Shown here piece by piece: positions 7,357-14,681 of a stretch of DNA of 23,956 bases; positions within the stretch are counted from its first letter, which is position 1; every line of letters begins with the position of its first letter. A model generated the notes under the pieces. It was not told the origin of the DNA, ran no database searches, and saw only the letters and a program-made list of their open reading frames with translations. This stretch comes from Deltaproteobacteria bacterium (GTDB lineage: Bacteria > Desulfobacterota > Syntrophia > Syntrophales > UBA5619). The position numbers and the translations under genes were made by a program. The stretch spans positions 1 through 23,956 of the forward strand of contig JAJFTY010000156.1 in the NCBI GenBank assembly GCA_021372695.1, written 5' to 3'.

Positions 7357-8097
7357 ATGGCGAGGCGGGACCTTTTTCCCCTGCGGCTGCAGTACATTCT
7401 GGGCCGGGTTGCCATAGTGGTGACCGCCCCGCTCTGCTTCCTCTTCATCCGCCTGATGGGATACCGGATCCGGGACATCAATAAAATCCGTAATGAAGTC
7501 AGGCGGATGCGGCGGGAACACGCAGGGCCTTGGATCGTCTGTCCCAACCACCTGACCATGATCGATTCGCTCGTGATCAGCTACGGGATGGCCTCGCTCG
7601 GCGACCACATCTTCCATTTCCGGCAGATTCTCTGGAATCTGCCGGAGCGGAAGAATTTCCAGAAGAACCCTGTTCTCGCACTCCTGTGCTACCTGCTGAA
7701 ATGCCTGCCGGTCGACCGAGGCGGAAGCCGCGGAGATCTCCAGCGGCTCCTCGAAAAATGCTGCCGGGTTCTGCACTGGGGCCAGGGGCTGATGATTTTT
7801 CCCGAAGGCGGGAGGTCGCGGACCGGGAGGGTCAACCGGGAGAACTTTTCCTACGGGGTCGGCCGCTTTGTCGAGGAGTGCCGCAGCTGCAAGGTGATGC
7901 TCATCTATCTTCGGGGGGATGGACAGGAAACCTACGGGACCATCCCCCGATTCGGGGAGCGCTTCACCATGACCGCGGAGCTTTTCGATCCGGAAAGAAC
8001 GGAAGCCGGGGGGCTCCGCGTCCAGCGGGAGTATGCACGGCGCATCGTGGAGCGCCTCGCCTTGCTGGAGGAGGCCTGCCTTGCCTCCCGTGGGTAA
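7357..8097 (+). CDS. PlsC-type 1-acylglycerol-3-phosphate acyltransferase family protein
   Basis: The 246-residue product belongs to the lysophospholipid acyltransferase family. The HX4D motif is NHLTMID (His65, Asp70) and the substrate-binding motif FPEGGRSR is at about 148-155. One N-terminal hydrophobic stretch (VAIVVTAPLCFLFI) should anchor it to the inner membrane. ATG 7357 directly follows an in-frame GTG at 7354; either could be the start, and no strong ribosome-binding site separates them. It comes eight bases after the ACP stop. In synthase clusters such enzymes transfer the finished chain from ACP to a lipid or other acceptor. That off-loading role fits the position, but the acceptor is unknown. 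Confidence 0.9.
   Translation: MARRDLFPLRLQYILGRVAIVVTAPLCFLFIRLMGYRIRDINKIRNEVRRMRREHAGPWIVCPNHLTMIDSLVISYGMASLGDHIFHFRQILWNLPERKNFQKNPVLALLCYLLKCLPVDRGGSRGDLQRLLEKCCRVLHWGQGLMIFPEGGRSRTGRVNRENFSYGVGRFVEECRSCKVMLIYLRGDGQETYGTIPRFGERFTMTAELFDPERTEAGGLRVQREYARRIVERLALLEEACLASRG
8067..8074 (+). promoter_or_regulatory. Ribosome-binding site supporting a TTG start
   Basis: GGAGGAGG lies inside the 3' end of the acyltransferase gene, six bases before TTG 8081. The alternative GTG at 8090 is 15 bases away, outside the usual spacing, so the TTG is the better start for the phosphopantetheinyl transferase. Confidence 0.6.
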
Positions 8098-8725
8098 CGA
8101 CGTCGTCGATCTGGCGGCTCCTGGCAATCCAGGGAAAAGCGGGGACGGCCGCTTCTGCGGCCGCGTCTTCACCGCGGAGGAGCGGGTTCTCATCGCCGGG
8201 GCACCGCGTCCCGATACGGTTCTATGGGCGCTCTGGGCGGCGAAGGAGGCGGCCTACAAAGCCGTCAGTCGCGGAGATCCGCGTGTTTGCTCCGTTCCGC
8301 AGAAATACCGTGTGGTTCTTGAAGGAGAACGTGCAGCCGGAGAAACGGCTTGCCTCGCCGGGAGCGTGATCACCCCCCGAGGGAAACTGGCCCTGCGGAT
8401 CCTGCTGACCCAGGAGTGGGTTCACGCGTTGGCGGCCGAATCGGAGGAGGCTCTCGACCGGCTTTACCGGTGGGTGGAGGCTCCGGAGGAAGACACCGAG
8501 CCATCGGCCTTCGTTCGGGAGGGACTGCTCCGGGAGATCGCTCGCCTCCTCGACTGCGGCGCCGACGAGCTCTCCGTGATCAATGACCCGGGATGCCCCG
8601 CCGCTCCCGGCGTGCTGTTCCGCGGCCGCCCTCTGACGACGGCGGTCAGCCTCAGTCATGATGGCCGTTTTGCGGCCTTCGCCTTCGATCCCCTGGCCCT
8701 GATCTTTTCCGGATTCCTCTGTTAG
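8081..8725 (+). CDS. 4'-phosphopantetheinyl transferase
   Basis: The product (about 214 residues from TTG 8081) would transfer 4'-phosphopantetheine from CoA to Ser of the operon's acyl carrier protein. The N-terminal GNDVVDL (Asp7, Asp10) and WAAKEAAYKAVSR (Lys55, Glu56, Lys60) are the two signature motifs; their acidic residues bind Mg2+. A C-terminal TTAVSLSHDGRFAAFAF block resembles the SLSH segment of AcpS. The order of motifs is as in AcpS, but the protein is much longer than AcpS (about 125) and nearer Sfp-type length. It overlaps the acyltransferase gene by 17 bp. Its own copy in the operon suggests that the unusual ACP is not served well by the housekeeping enzyme (inference). Its stop overlaps that of the convergent beta-helix gene. 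Confidence 0.87.
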   Translation: MPPVGNDVVDLAAPGNPGKSGDGRFCGRVFTAEERVLIAGAPRPDTVLWALWAAKEAAYKAVSRGDPRVCSVPQKYRVVLEGERAAGETACLAGSVITPRGKLALRILLTQEWVHALAAESEEALDRLYRWVEAPEEDTEPSAFVREGLLREIARLLDCGADELSVINDPGCPAAPGVLFRGRPLTTAVSLSHDGRFAAFAFDPLALIFSGFLC

Positions 8726-11607
8726 TCGCGGAGTTCGGCCGTTTTCTGGAGGATGTAGATCACCTCCGCCAGTCCGATCTTGCCGTCTGCATTGATGTCC
8801 GCCGGGTAGAAAACGTTTGATGTCTTTTGCCCGGAAAGATGCTGGAGGGCGCCGATCGCGTCAGCCAAATCTATCTGTCCGCTACGGTTAACATCGCCCG
8901 GCAGGATCGGTCCCGGTTGAAACTCATAGACGCCCATATCCGGCTTGGCAACGCCGTTATAATGCCCGTCTATGGGTCTGGTGATCCCGGCAAAATCCAT
9001 CGAAGGCAACCCCCCAGGGGGTGTGAGTGTTCCAGCGTCGATGCATGGGGAAGTCTCCTGAAGATGAAAGTTTCCGGCTCCGGGGTCTACAAACTGGGGT
9101 GGATCGGTGATATTGCCATTTTCCCCGGCAAAGGGGTCTTGAGTTATTCGGCAATGAGAAATGGTCATTGGGTAACCGTAATAGTTATAGATATCAATAC
9201 CATCGTAATTTGCTGTATTATCTAAAAATATCGTGTTTGTGGCGGAGATCGCATAGAGGGAAAAAAAGCCGCCGCCGTTATCAGATGCCACGTTATTGTA
9301 AAATATACTGTGAACGATTTCGGAGGTAAGGTCTTGCCGGGCCCAATAAGCGGCACCTCCGTACTGGGCGCTATTGCCACTGAATATGGAATTGACGATC
9401 CCGCCGTTGCCGTCCAGCCCGCCGCCCCATCGGGCGGTGTTTCCCGTGAAGATGCAGTCCGTAAAATTGGCTTTGCCTGTTATTAAGGCGCCGCCGCCCT
9501 GTCCTGAAGCGGCGCTGTTGCCCGTGAAGGTGACGCCGGTCACATTGGAGCCGCTGCCAATAGACATCCCGCCGCCGGACCCGGCTGAATTGCCGGCAAA
9601 GATTCCGCTATTCACGGTCACCTGACTTCCGTTCAGCCCTCCACCGTTGGCGCCGGCTGTATTGTTGCGGAATGTGCAGGCTGTCGCCTGGATGACAGGA
9701 CCGTGAACGGCTCCGCCACTGGATGTTGCCGCGTTCCCATCCGCTGCGTAATCACCGCCAAAAATGCAGTTCGCCATAGTAAGGGTTGAACCGCTATATG
9801 CGGCAACGGCGCCCCCCATGACGGCGCTGTTGCTTTTGAAGATGGAAGATGTGATCGTGGCTTTCCCTTGGTTGTGTATGTAAACGCCGCCACCCCATCC
9901 GTCATGCAGATTGTTAGAATCATTCTTATTATTAAAAAACGTGCATCCATCAATGAGGACAGGGGTGGTCGTGAAGCCGTCTACCCAGATGGCACTCTTA
10001 TTTTCACTAAAGTGACACGATCGGATGATAGTACCCGCCCCGGCATATATACCGACAGCATTGCCTTGGAAAGTGCAGTCCGTTATGAGGGTGCCGGCTG
10101 CGAAAGCCCGCACCATACCAGGATTGAAGGTTGAACCGGTAAAAGTAATACCATCAAAGAGCACACCGGAGATCCAAACATCGAATGTCCGTGCGGCTGA
10201 AAGGCCATTGACGGTCACAGTATTGGCTGTAATGTTCCGTTGCAGGACTGAGTTTTCGGTTCCGACAAAACCTCCGTAGATGGAGATTGCTTTTTCAATG
10301 ATTATGGTCGATGTCGGGGTATATGTCCCCGTCCTTACCCAGATCTGGTCTCCGGATTGAGCCGCTGTAACGGCTTCTTCAATGGTTTTTTTGGATCCGG
10401 CCCACGAGAGTCCGTCTCCCGAAGCGGCGGTAGAACCATTCACATACCACACCCCGAATTTCACAGTACCAGGGATGAATTCATCCACACCCATATCGAT
10501 GGTCGCAGTACCATCGCCGTTGCCATCCACAATACGACTATTACCCTCAAAATCTACTGTCGGCAGATTGGGTGCGCTGTTGGAACCCGTATCGATGCAA
10601 GGAGACGTATCACGCAGCCTGAAACTACCGGCGTCAGGACCGGCCCATTTGGGATCGGAACTGATATTGGTAGACGGGGGTGTGTAAAAATAACCACCGT
10701 AAGCCCCGGATATCCCGCCCTGAATGTTGCAGTTTTCCAGATAGGTGGTGGAAGATGCCGGCGAATTGAACGTGTATATTTGCTGTCCTTCCGAAGCCGC
10801 ATTGCCCCAAATAATGCTGTTCCACAAGTATAAACGGTATCCTGCATTGTAGATGGCGCCTCCGTAGTTGGCGTAATTATCAAAGAAGATGCAGTTGGTA
10901 AATACAGGGGTTGAAGAGTTGAAAATATTCACAGCCCCTCCGTAGGTGGCCGTTACACTTGCGTTCACTCTGTTTTTCCAGAAGGTGCAGTTTATGAAAT
11001 CTGCATCCACGTAAGACAGTGCGACGGCGCCTCCACCTCTGTCAGCATAGTTATTGGTGAAGATGCAATTGTTGAAGACAGGGCGCAATATTCTGTTGTC
11101 TCCCACGATATAGACCCCGCCACCATAATCCGATAGGGTTCCTGTGTCGTCCGCCCAGCCATTTCTAATGGTAAACCCATTGATAATGGGTGCTTCGAAC
11201 GCGGCAATCCCAACAGATATCCGAACACAGCGAACGCTGTTGCCGCCGTCGATGATCGTGGGATTGGCCGCCGGACGGGCGTGTTCCGGGGATGTCTCAT
11301 CCGTGGTCCCGTTAAAGCCGCCATAGATATCCGGACCCTTGTCTATGATGGTCAGGGTGGATGACAGGATGTACGTACCTTTCTTTACGAATATTTGGTC
11401 AGAGGAGTTAGCCGCGTTGATGGCGCTCTGAATGTTGTTGAATGCCTCATGCCAGCTTTGACCGTTGCCGCCGGATACCGCTTCCTGCCTGACATACCAG
11501 ATGGCTGCCTGAACATTGGGCACTGAAAGAAGAATCAAAAATACCAGCGCCAAAAATAGAGAGACAAATCCTGCCATCGCCTGATTCCGGTAGTAATCCT
11601 GTCTCAT
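8722..11607 (-). CDS. Secreted tandem right-handed beta-helix protein with C-terminal dockerin-like domain
   Basis: The 961-residue protein begins with a signal peptide: basic MRQDYYR, then a hydrophobic core, then VQA/A around residue 34. Two homologous modules follow, about 36-383 and 384-893. Each opens with a WYV...SW...DQI.V..GTY...YGGF pattern, continues through many Asn/Gly-rich GG(G)A.Y / F.N.A.. rungs typical of pectate-lyase-like beta-helices, and closes with FxLxxTSPCIDxG...DxGVxEF (choice-of-anchor Q type). The last ~60 residues hold two calcium-loop repeats (DVNRSGQIDLADA and DINADGKIGLAEV) like a type I dockerin. It is probably exported to the surface; its ligand or enzymatic activity is unknown. 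GGAGGTGA lies just upstream of ATG 11607. The coding sequence is visibly poorer in G+C than both flanks, which suggests acquisition by transfer. Confidence 0.9.
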   Translation of the reverse strand: MRQDYYRNQAMAGFVSLFLALVFLILLSVPNVQAAIWYVRQEAVSGGNGQSWHEAFNNIQSAINAANSSDQIFVKKGTYILSSTLTIIDKGPDIYGGFNGTTDETSPEHARPAANPTIIDGGNSVRCVRISVGIAAFEAPIINGFTIRNGWADDTGTLSDYGGGVYIVGDNRILRPVFNNCIFTNNYADRGGGAVALSYVDADFINCTFWKNRVNASVTATYGGAVNIFNSSTPVFTNCIFFDNYANYGGAIYNAGYRLYLWNSIIWGNAASEGQQIYTFNSPASSTTYLENCNIQGGISGAYGGYFYTPPSTNISSDPKWAGPDAGSFRLRDTSPCIDTGSNSAPNLPTVDFEGNSRIVDGNGDGTATIDMGVDEFIPGTVKFGVWYVNGSTAASGDGLSWAGSKKTIEEAVTAAQSGDQIWVRTGTYTPTSTIIIEKAISIYGGFVGTENSVLQRNITANTVTVNGLSAARTFDVWISGVLFDGITFTGSTFNPGMVRAFAAGTLITDCTFQGNAVGIYAGAGTIIRSCHFSENKSAIWVDGFTTTPVLIDGCTFFNNKNDSNNLHDGWGGGVYIHNQGKATITSSIFKSNSAVMGGAVAAYSGSTLTMANCIFGGDYAADGNAATSSGGAVHGPVIQATACTFRNNTAGANGGGLNGSQVTVNSGIFAGNSAGSGGGMSIGSGSNVTGVTFTGNSAASGQGGGALITGKANFTDCIFTGNTARWGGGLDGNGGIVNSIFSGNSAQYGGAAYWARQDLTSEIVHSIFYNNVASDNGGGFFSLYAISATNTIFLDNTANYDGIDIYNYYGYPMTISHCRITQDPFAGENGNITDPPQFVDPGAGNFHLQETSPCIDAGTLTPPGGLPSMDFAGITRPIDGHYNGVAKPDMGVYEFQPGPILPGDVNRSGQIDLADAIGALQHLSGQKTSNVFYPADINADGKIGLAEVIYILQKTAELRD

Positions 11608-11641
11608 TGGATCTCACCTCCGTTTTGAAAAGGTTTAACCC

Positions 11642-11758
11642 TCAACAATCCTGATGCCCTGTTGGATCGAGGTAAACGGCGGAAGGGCCGGTGATGATCA
11701 GAAAGAGGAGTGCGATAAAGACAGTTGTCCCTATTCTGCTTCTTTGATTTGTTTTCAT
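11642..11758 (-). CDS. Small hydrophobic peptide (38 aa) upstream of the beta-helix gene
   Basis: ATG 11758 is preceded by AGGAG at a six-base spacing, and the frame runs 38 codons to TGA. The peptide starts with a basic MKTNQRSR, continues with one hydrophobic segment (IGTTVFIALLFLIITG) and ends PSAVYLDPTGHQDC. This pattern fits a single-pass membrane peptide or a secreted signal-peptide-like peptide with one C-terminal Cys. It lies 34 bp upstream of the beta-helix gene on the same strand and downstream of the same promoter, so the two are probably co-transcribed. I do not recognise a family. It may be a leader peptide, a small membrane partner, or the remnant of an older gene. The good ribosome-binding site is the main support for translation. 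Confidence 0.5.
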   Translation of the reverse strand: MKTNQRSRIGTTVFIALLFLIITGPSAVYLDPTGHQDC

Positions 11759-11835
11759 GGTCGTCTCCTGGAGGATGGAACGTCAGGCAAACGATGTTGA
11801 GAAATGACGAAACTACCGCCTTTTAAAGCGATTCG

Positions 11836-11864
11836 AGTATAAGAACAACTTTTTTTGAAGTCAA
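11836..11864 (-). promoter_or_regulatory. Sigma-70-type promoter for the small peptide and beta-helix genes
   Basis: On the minus strand TTGACT (11859-11864) and TATACT (11836-11841) are separated by exactly 17 bases, including an A7 tract. Transcription would start near 11829, about 70 nt before ATG 11758. The gap 11759-12074 (316 bp) holds no gene other than these regulatory sequences. Confidence 0.7.
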
Positions 11865-11867
11865 GAA

Positions 11868-11899
11868 TATTTGATGTGAGTATTTGATTATAGATCAAA
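11868..11899. promoter_or_regulatory. TTTGAT half-site cluster between divergent promoters
   Basis: TATTTGAT occurs at 11868-11875 and again at 11881-11888. ATCAAA at 11894-11899 is the inverted copy, forming TTTGAT-N5-ATCAAA. The cluster lies between the two divergent promoters, just upstream of both -35 boxes. It resembles an FNR/CRP-family site, but the five-base spacer differs from the four bases of the FNR consensus. Confidence 0.35.
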
Positions 11900-11913
11900 G
11901 CGCTGCATCCGCC

Positions 11914-11942
11914 TTGACACAGCGAGAGATATTGGCTATAAG
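11914..11942 (+). promoter_or_regulatory. Sigma-70-type promoter for the iron-sulfur flavoprotein gene
   Basis: TTGACA at 11914-11919 and TATAAG at 11937-11942 are 17 bases apart, a near-consensus pair. The start would be near 11949, giving a leader of about 125 nt. That leader contains a GCCGG/CCGGC hairpin around 11980-11994 before AGGAGG and ATG 12075. Confidence 0.7.
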
Positions 11943-12074
11943 CCGACAGAATCCTTCAAACAAAAGCTTTTTGAACCTGCCGGTCAGGCCGGCCTCGGGC
12001 GGAGCGGATGGTAAGGAAAGCGGTCAGGATTGCCGTTCTCTCCCCAATGCGATCGGATACCCAGGAGGGTGGTC

Positions 12075-12650
12075 ATGAAAGTCGTCGCATTCAATGGCAG
12101 TTCCCGCGCCAAGGGGAATACGGCCATCCTATTGAACGCGGCTCTGGATGAGCTGCGGAAGGAAGGGATCGAAACGGAACTCGTGGAGCTCGCGGGGAAG
12201 AGCATTCCCGGCTGCCGCGCCTGCTACAAATGTTTCGACCGGGCCGACGGCCACTGCGTGGTCACCGGCGATATGGTCAATGAGTGCATCGACCGAATGC
12301 GGGCGGCAGACGGCATTCTCCTTGGTTCCCCGACCTACTTCTCCGACGTCTCCGCCGGGATGAAGGCGCTGATCGAGCGGGCCGGCATGACGGCGCGCGC
12401 AAACGACAACATGCTGAAGCGAAAGGTCGGAGCCGGAGTCGTGGCCGTCCGGAGAACGGGTGCGATGCACGCCTTCAGCTCCCTCAACTTCTTTTTCCTG
12501 ATCGGCGAGATGATCGTCGTGGGGTCTGAGTACTGGAACGTCGGCATCGGCCGCGAGCCGGGCGATGCGGAAAAAGACGCGGAGGGGCTTCAGACGATGA
12601 AGGTCCTGGGGCAGAACATGGCCTGGCTGCTCAAGAAGATTCACCCCTGA
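12075..12650 (+). CDS. Iron-sulfur flavoprotein (Isf-like, NADPH-dependent FMN reductase fold)
   Basis: The 191-residue flavodoxin-fold protein begins MKVVAFNGSSRAKGNT, the FMN phosphate-binding loop, and carries GSPTYFSDVSAGMKALIERAG, typical of the FMN reductase family. Cys47, Cys50, Cys53 and Cys61 form a compact C-x2-C-x2-C-x7-C motif, the arrangement that binds a 4Fe-4S cluster in archaeal and bacterial Isf proteins. A cytoplasmic electron-transfer or O2/H2O2-detoxifying role in an anaerobe is likely from the family. ATG 12075 has GGAGGG upstream and is preferred to earlier in-frame codons lying in the leader. It has its own promoter, divergent from the beta-helix gene. The physiological electron donor and acceptor are not known. 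Confidence 0.88.
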   Translation: MKVVAFNGSSRAKGNTAILLNAALDELRKEGIETELVELAGKSIPGCRACYKCFDRADGHCVVTGDMVNECIDRMRAADGILLGSPTYFSDVSAGMKALIERAGMTARANDNMLKRKVGAGVVAVRRTGAMHAFSSLNFFFLIGEMIVVGSEYWNVGIGREPGDAEKDAEGLQTMKVLGQNMAWLLKKIHP

Positions 12651-12727
12651 TTCTCGATATCGGTTGAAAGCGGCCCTGCCTTCCGCTTCTTTTCCGGCGG
12701 ACGGGCTGTAAGAAGGAGAGAGCGGCG

Positions 12728-13678
12728 ATGGAGCCATTCAGGAAAGAGGAACTCGATCAGATCCAGCTTTTCCAGTCCGTGGACCTGGATTCCATCAAGG
12801 GGATTCTCGACGCCAGCACCCTGCGGTCTCTGGACGCGGGAGAGGTGCTCATTACCGCCGGGCAGGACAACCGGACCATCTATTTCCTGCTGGAGGGCCA
12901 TGTCCGGATCCATCTGGCGTCGCTGGATGAGCCGCCGGCGGCGATCCTCGGCCCCGGCGAGAGCGTCGGCGAGATGTCCGTCATCGACCACAAGCCGGCC
13001 TCGGCCTTTGTCGTGGCCGCAGAGCCCGTTCGGCTCCTGGCGATGGAAGAGGAGATCCTCTGGTCCCTGGTCAACTCCTCCCATGCGGCCGCGAGCAATC
13101 TGTTGGTCGGGCTTTCCCAGCGGCTCCGGCACGCCGATGCCGTGATCTCTGAAGACAGCCGGGAAATGAAGCCGGATTACCGGCGGCACGGCTCAGTCGA
13201 CGCCCTGACCGGTCTTCACAACCGCTTCTGGCTCGAGATGCTCCTCGACCGGCAGGTCCAGCGGGCGACCGTGGGCGCGCAGCCCCTTTCCGTGATCATG
13301 ATCGACATCGACCATTTCAAGGCTTTCAATGACCATTACGGCCGCGCCTACGGGAATCGGGTGCTCTATGCCATGGCACTGACCCTCTCGGGTCATTTGC
13401 GCCCCGCCGAAATTCTCGCCCGCTATGGCGGCGACGAGTTCGTCGTTATCCTTCCCGATATGGGCCTTGATGCGGCGAGGGACATCGGCGAGCGGCTCCA
13501 CCGCGGGGTGAGGGATGCGGTGCCCGTCACGCCGGGCGGAAGCTCGATTCCCCACCCGACGATCTCCATCGGCTTGGCCACCCTGAAAGAGGGGCAGATG
13601 GGAAAGGAGCTCCTGGCCGAGGCGGAGGAAGCCCTCGAGAAGACAAAAAACGAAGGCCGGAACCGCATCTCGCCGTGA
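12728..13678 (+). CDS. Cyclic-nucleotide-binding-like domain + GGDEF diguanylate cyclase
   Basis: The 316-residue cytoplasmic protein has an N-terminal CNMP-binding-like beta-barrel (about 10-130) and a C-terminal GGDEF domain (about 155-314) with DALTGLHNRFWLE, MIDIDHFKAFND and an intact GGDEF at 234-238, so cyclic-di-GMP synthesis is likely. In the phosphate-binding cassette (GESVGEMSVIDHKPASAFV, 78-95) the conserved Arg is replaced by Ala91. The sensed ligand may therefore not be cAMP, or the domain may be ligand-free. The product-inhibition I-site expected before GGDEF reads RPAE (225-228) instead of RxxD, so feedback inhibition may be weak or absent. Translation is supported by AAGGAGAG before ATG 12728. 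The gene is convergent with the endonuclease IV gene. Confidence 0.93.
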   Translation: MEPFRKEELDQIQLFQSVDLDSIKGILDASTLRSLDAGEVLITAGQDNRTIYFLLEGHVRIHLASLDEPPAAILGPGESVGEMSVIDHKPASAFVVAAEPVRLLAMEEEILWSLVNSSHAAASNLLVGLSQRLRHADAVISEDSREMKPDYRRHGSVDALTGLHNRFWLEMLLDRQVQRATVGAQPLSVIMIDIDHFKAFNDHYGRAYGNRVLYAMALTLSGHLRPAEILARYGGDEFVVILPDMGLDAARDIGERLHRGVRDAVPVTPGGSSIPHPTISIGLATLKEGQMGKELLAEAEEALEKTKNEGRNRISP

Positions 13679-13686
13679 GGCCTTCG
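13645..13686 (-). terminator. Rho-independent terminator for the endonuclease IV gene
   Basis: Read on the minus strand, a perfect 8-bp stem (CGAAGGCC at 13679-13686 with GGCCTTCG at 13651-13658) is followed by TTTTTT at 13645-13650. It lies just after the nfo stop codon but inside the last codons of the convergent GGDEF gene. The 20-base loop is larger than usual. Confidence 0.6.
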
Positions 13687-13708
13687 CTTCCCGCGTTCCG
13701 TCGATCCG

Positions 13709-14563
13709 CTATTTCTTCCGCGTCCCGATCAGGCTGTAGAGAAGTGTGATCTCCTCGGCCCAGCGTTCACTCTCCGGGGTTTCGAGGACGAGGGGAATCC
13801 CGTCGAACCGCCTGTCGTTCATGATGAGGCGGAATGTCTCCAGTCCGATCTGACCCTTTCCGATGGGTGCATGGCGATCGACGCGGCTTCCGAACGCCGC
13901 CTTGGAGTCGTTCATATGGACGCCCCGGAGATAACCGAATCCGACGACCCGGTCGAACTCCTCGCAGGTCGCGGCGAAGGCTTCGGGGGTCCGCAGGTCG
14001 TAGCCGGCGGCGAAGGTGTGGGCGGTGTCGAGGCAGACACCCGCGCGGCTCCGGTCGGGCAGCAGCTCAATGATCCGGGCGAGATGCTCGAAACGGAAAC
14101 CGAGATTGCTCCCCTGTCCGGCCGTGTTCTCGATGACGGCGGTCACCCCCCGGGTCGCGTCGAGGGCAAGGGCGATCGATTCGGCGATCCGGGCGAGGCA
14201 TGCCTCCTCGGTCAGGAGGCCGAGGTGGCTCCCGGGATGAAAATTGAGGAGCGGGAGGCCGAGCGACTGGCAGCGCCGCATCTCATCCAGAAAGGCGGCG
14301 CGGGACTTCGCCAGGGGCTCCGCCCCCGGGTGGCCGAGGTTGATCAGATAGCTGTCGTGGGCGAGGATGTGCGCCGGTTCAAACCCCTTTTCGTGGCAAT
14401 TCCTGCGGAAGAGCGCGATCTCCTCCTTTCCGAGGGGCTTCGCCGCCCACTGGCGCTGATTCTTGGTGAAGAGCGCAAAGGCCCGGGCGCCGATTTCCGC
14501 TGCGTTCAGCGGAGCGTTTCCGACCCCTCCGGCGACGCTCACGTGGGCTCCCACATATTTCAT
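13709..14563 (-). CDS. nfo: Endonuclease IV (deoxyribonuclease IV)
   Basis: The 284-residue TIM-barrel AP endonuclease cuts DNA 5' to abasic sites in base excision repair and removes 3' blocking groups. All nine zinc ligands are visible at the same numbers as in the E. coli enzyme: His69, His109, Glu145, Asp179, His182, His216, Asp229, His231 and Glu261. They lie in [50 protein letters not shown] and LETP. Length is normal. ATG 14563 begins [13 protein letters not shown], the usual N-terminus, with a GGGAAG upstream. The gene is convergent with the GGDEF gene and divergent from rubrerythrin. A T4 endonuclease V-like glycosylase that generates abasic sites is encoded about 1.5 kb away. Confidence 0.97.
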   Translation of the reverse strand: MKYVGAHVSVAGGVGNAPLNAAEIGARAFALFTKNQRQWAAKPLGKEEIALFRRNCHEKGFEPAHILAHDSYLINLGHPGAEPLAKSRAAFLDEMRRCQSLGLPLLNFHPGSHLGLLTEEACLARIAESIALALDATRGVTAVIENTAGQGSNLGFRFEHLARIIELLPDRSRAGVCLDTAHTFAAGYDLRTPEAFAATCEEFDRVVGFGYLRGVHMNDSKAAFGSRVDRHAPIGKGQIGLETFRLIMNDRRFDGIPLVLETPESERWAEEITLLYSLIGTRKK

Positions 14564-14681
14564 ATTCGCTTCCCGTCGATGCTGAAGTAGCCGGTCCCTT
14601 CATCCCGGCCGTCCGAAGGTGTCACAGTTCTCCCGCATTTTCCAGCAGGAATGTGTACCGGGAGGTGTTGCCTCATTTTGG

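Noticed and set aside
1271..8725. Aryl-polyene, ladderane or PUFA synthase cluster
   Set aside because: No chain-length factor, aromatic starter ligase, exporter, radical SAM enzymes or multidomain Pfa-type megasynthase; only partial similarity in composition.
11883..11899. Canonical FNR box
   Set aside because: TTGAT and ATCAA are separated by five bases instead of four, so I list it only as a half-site cluster.
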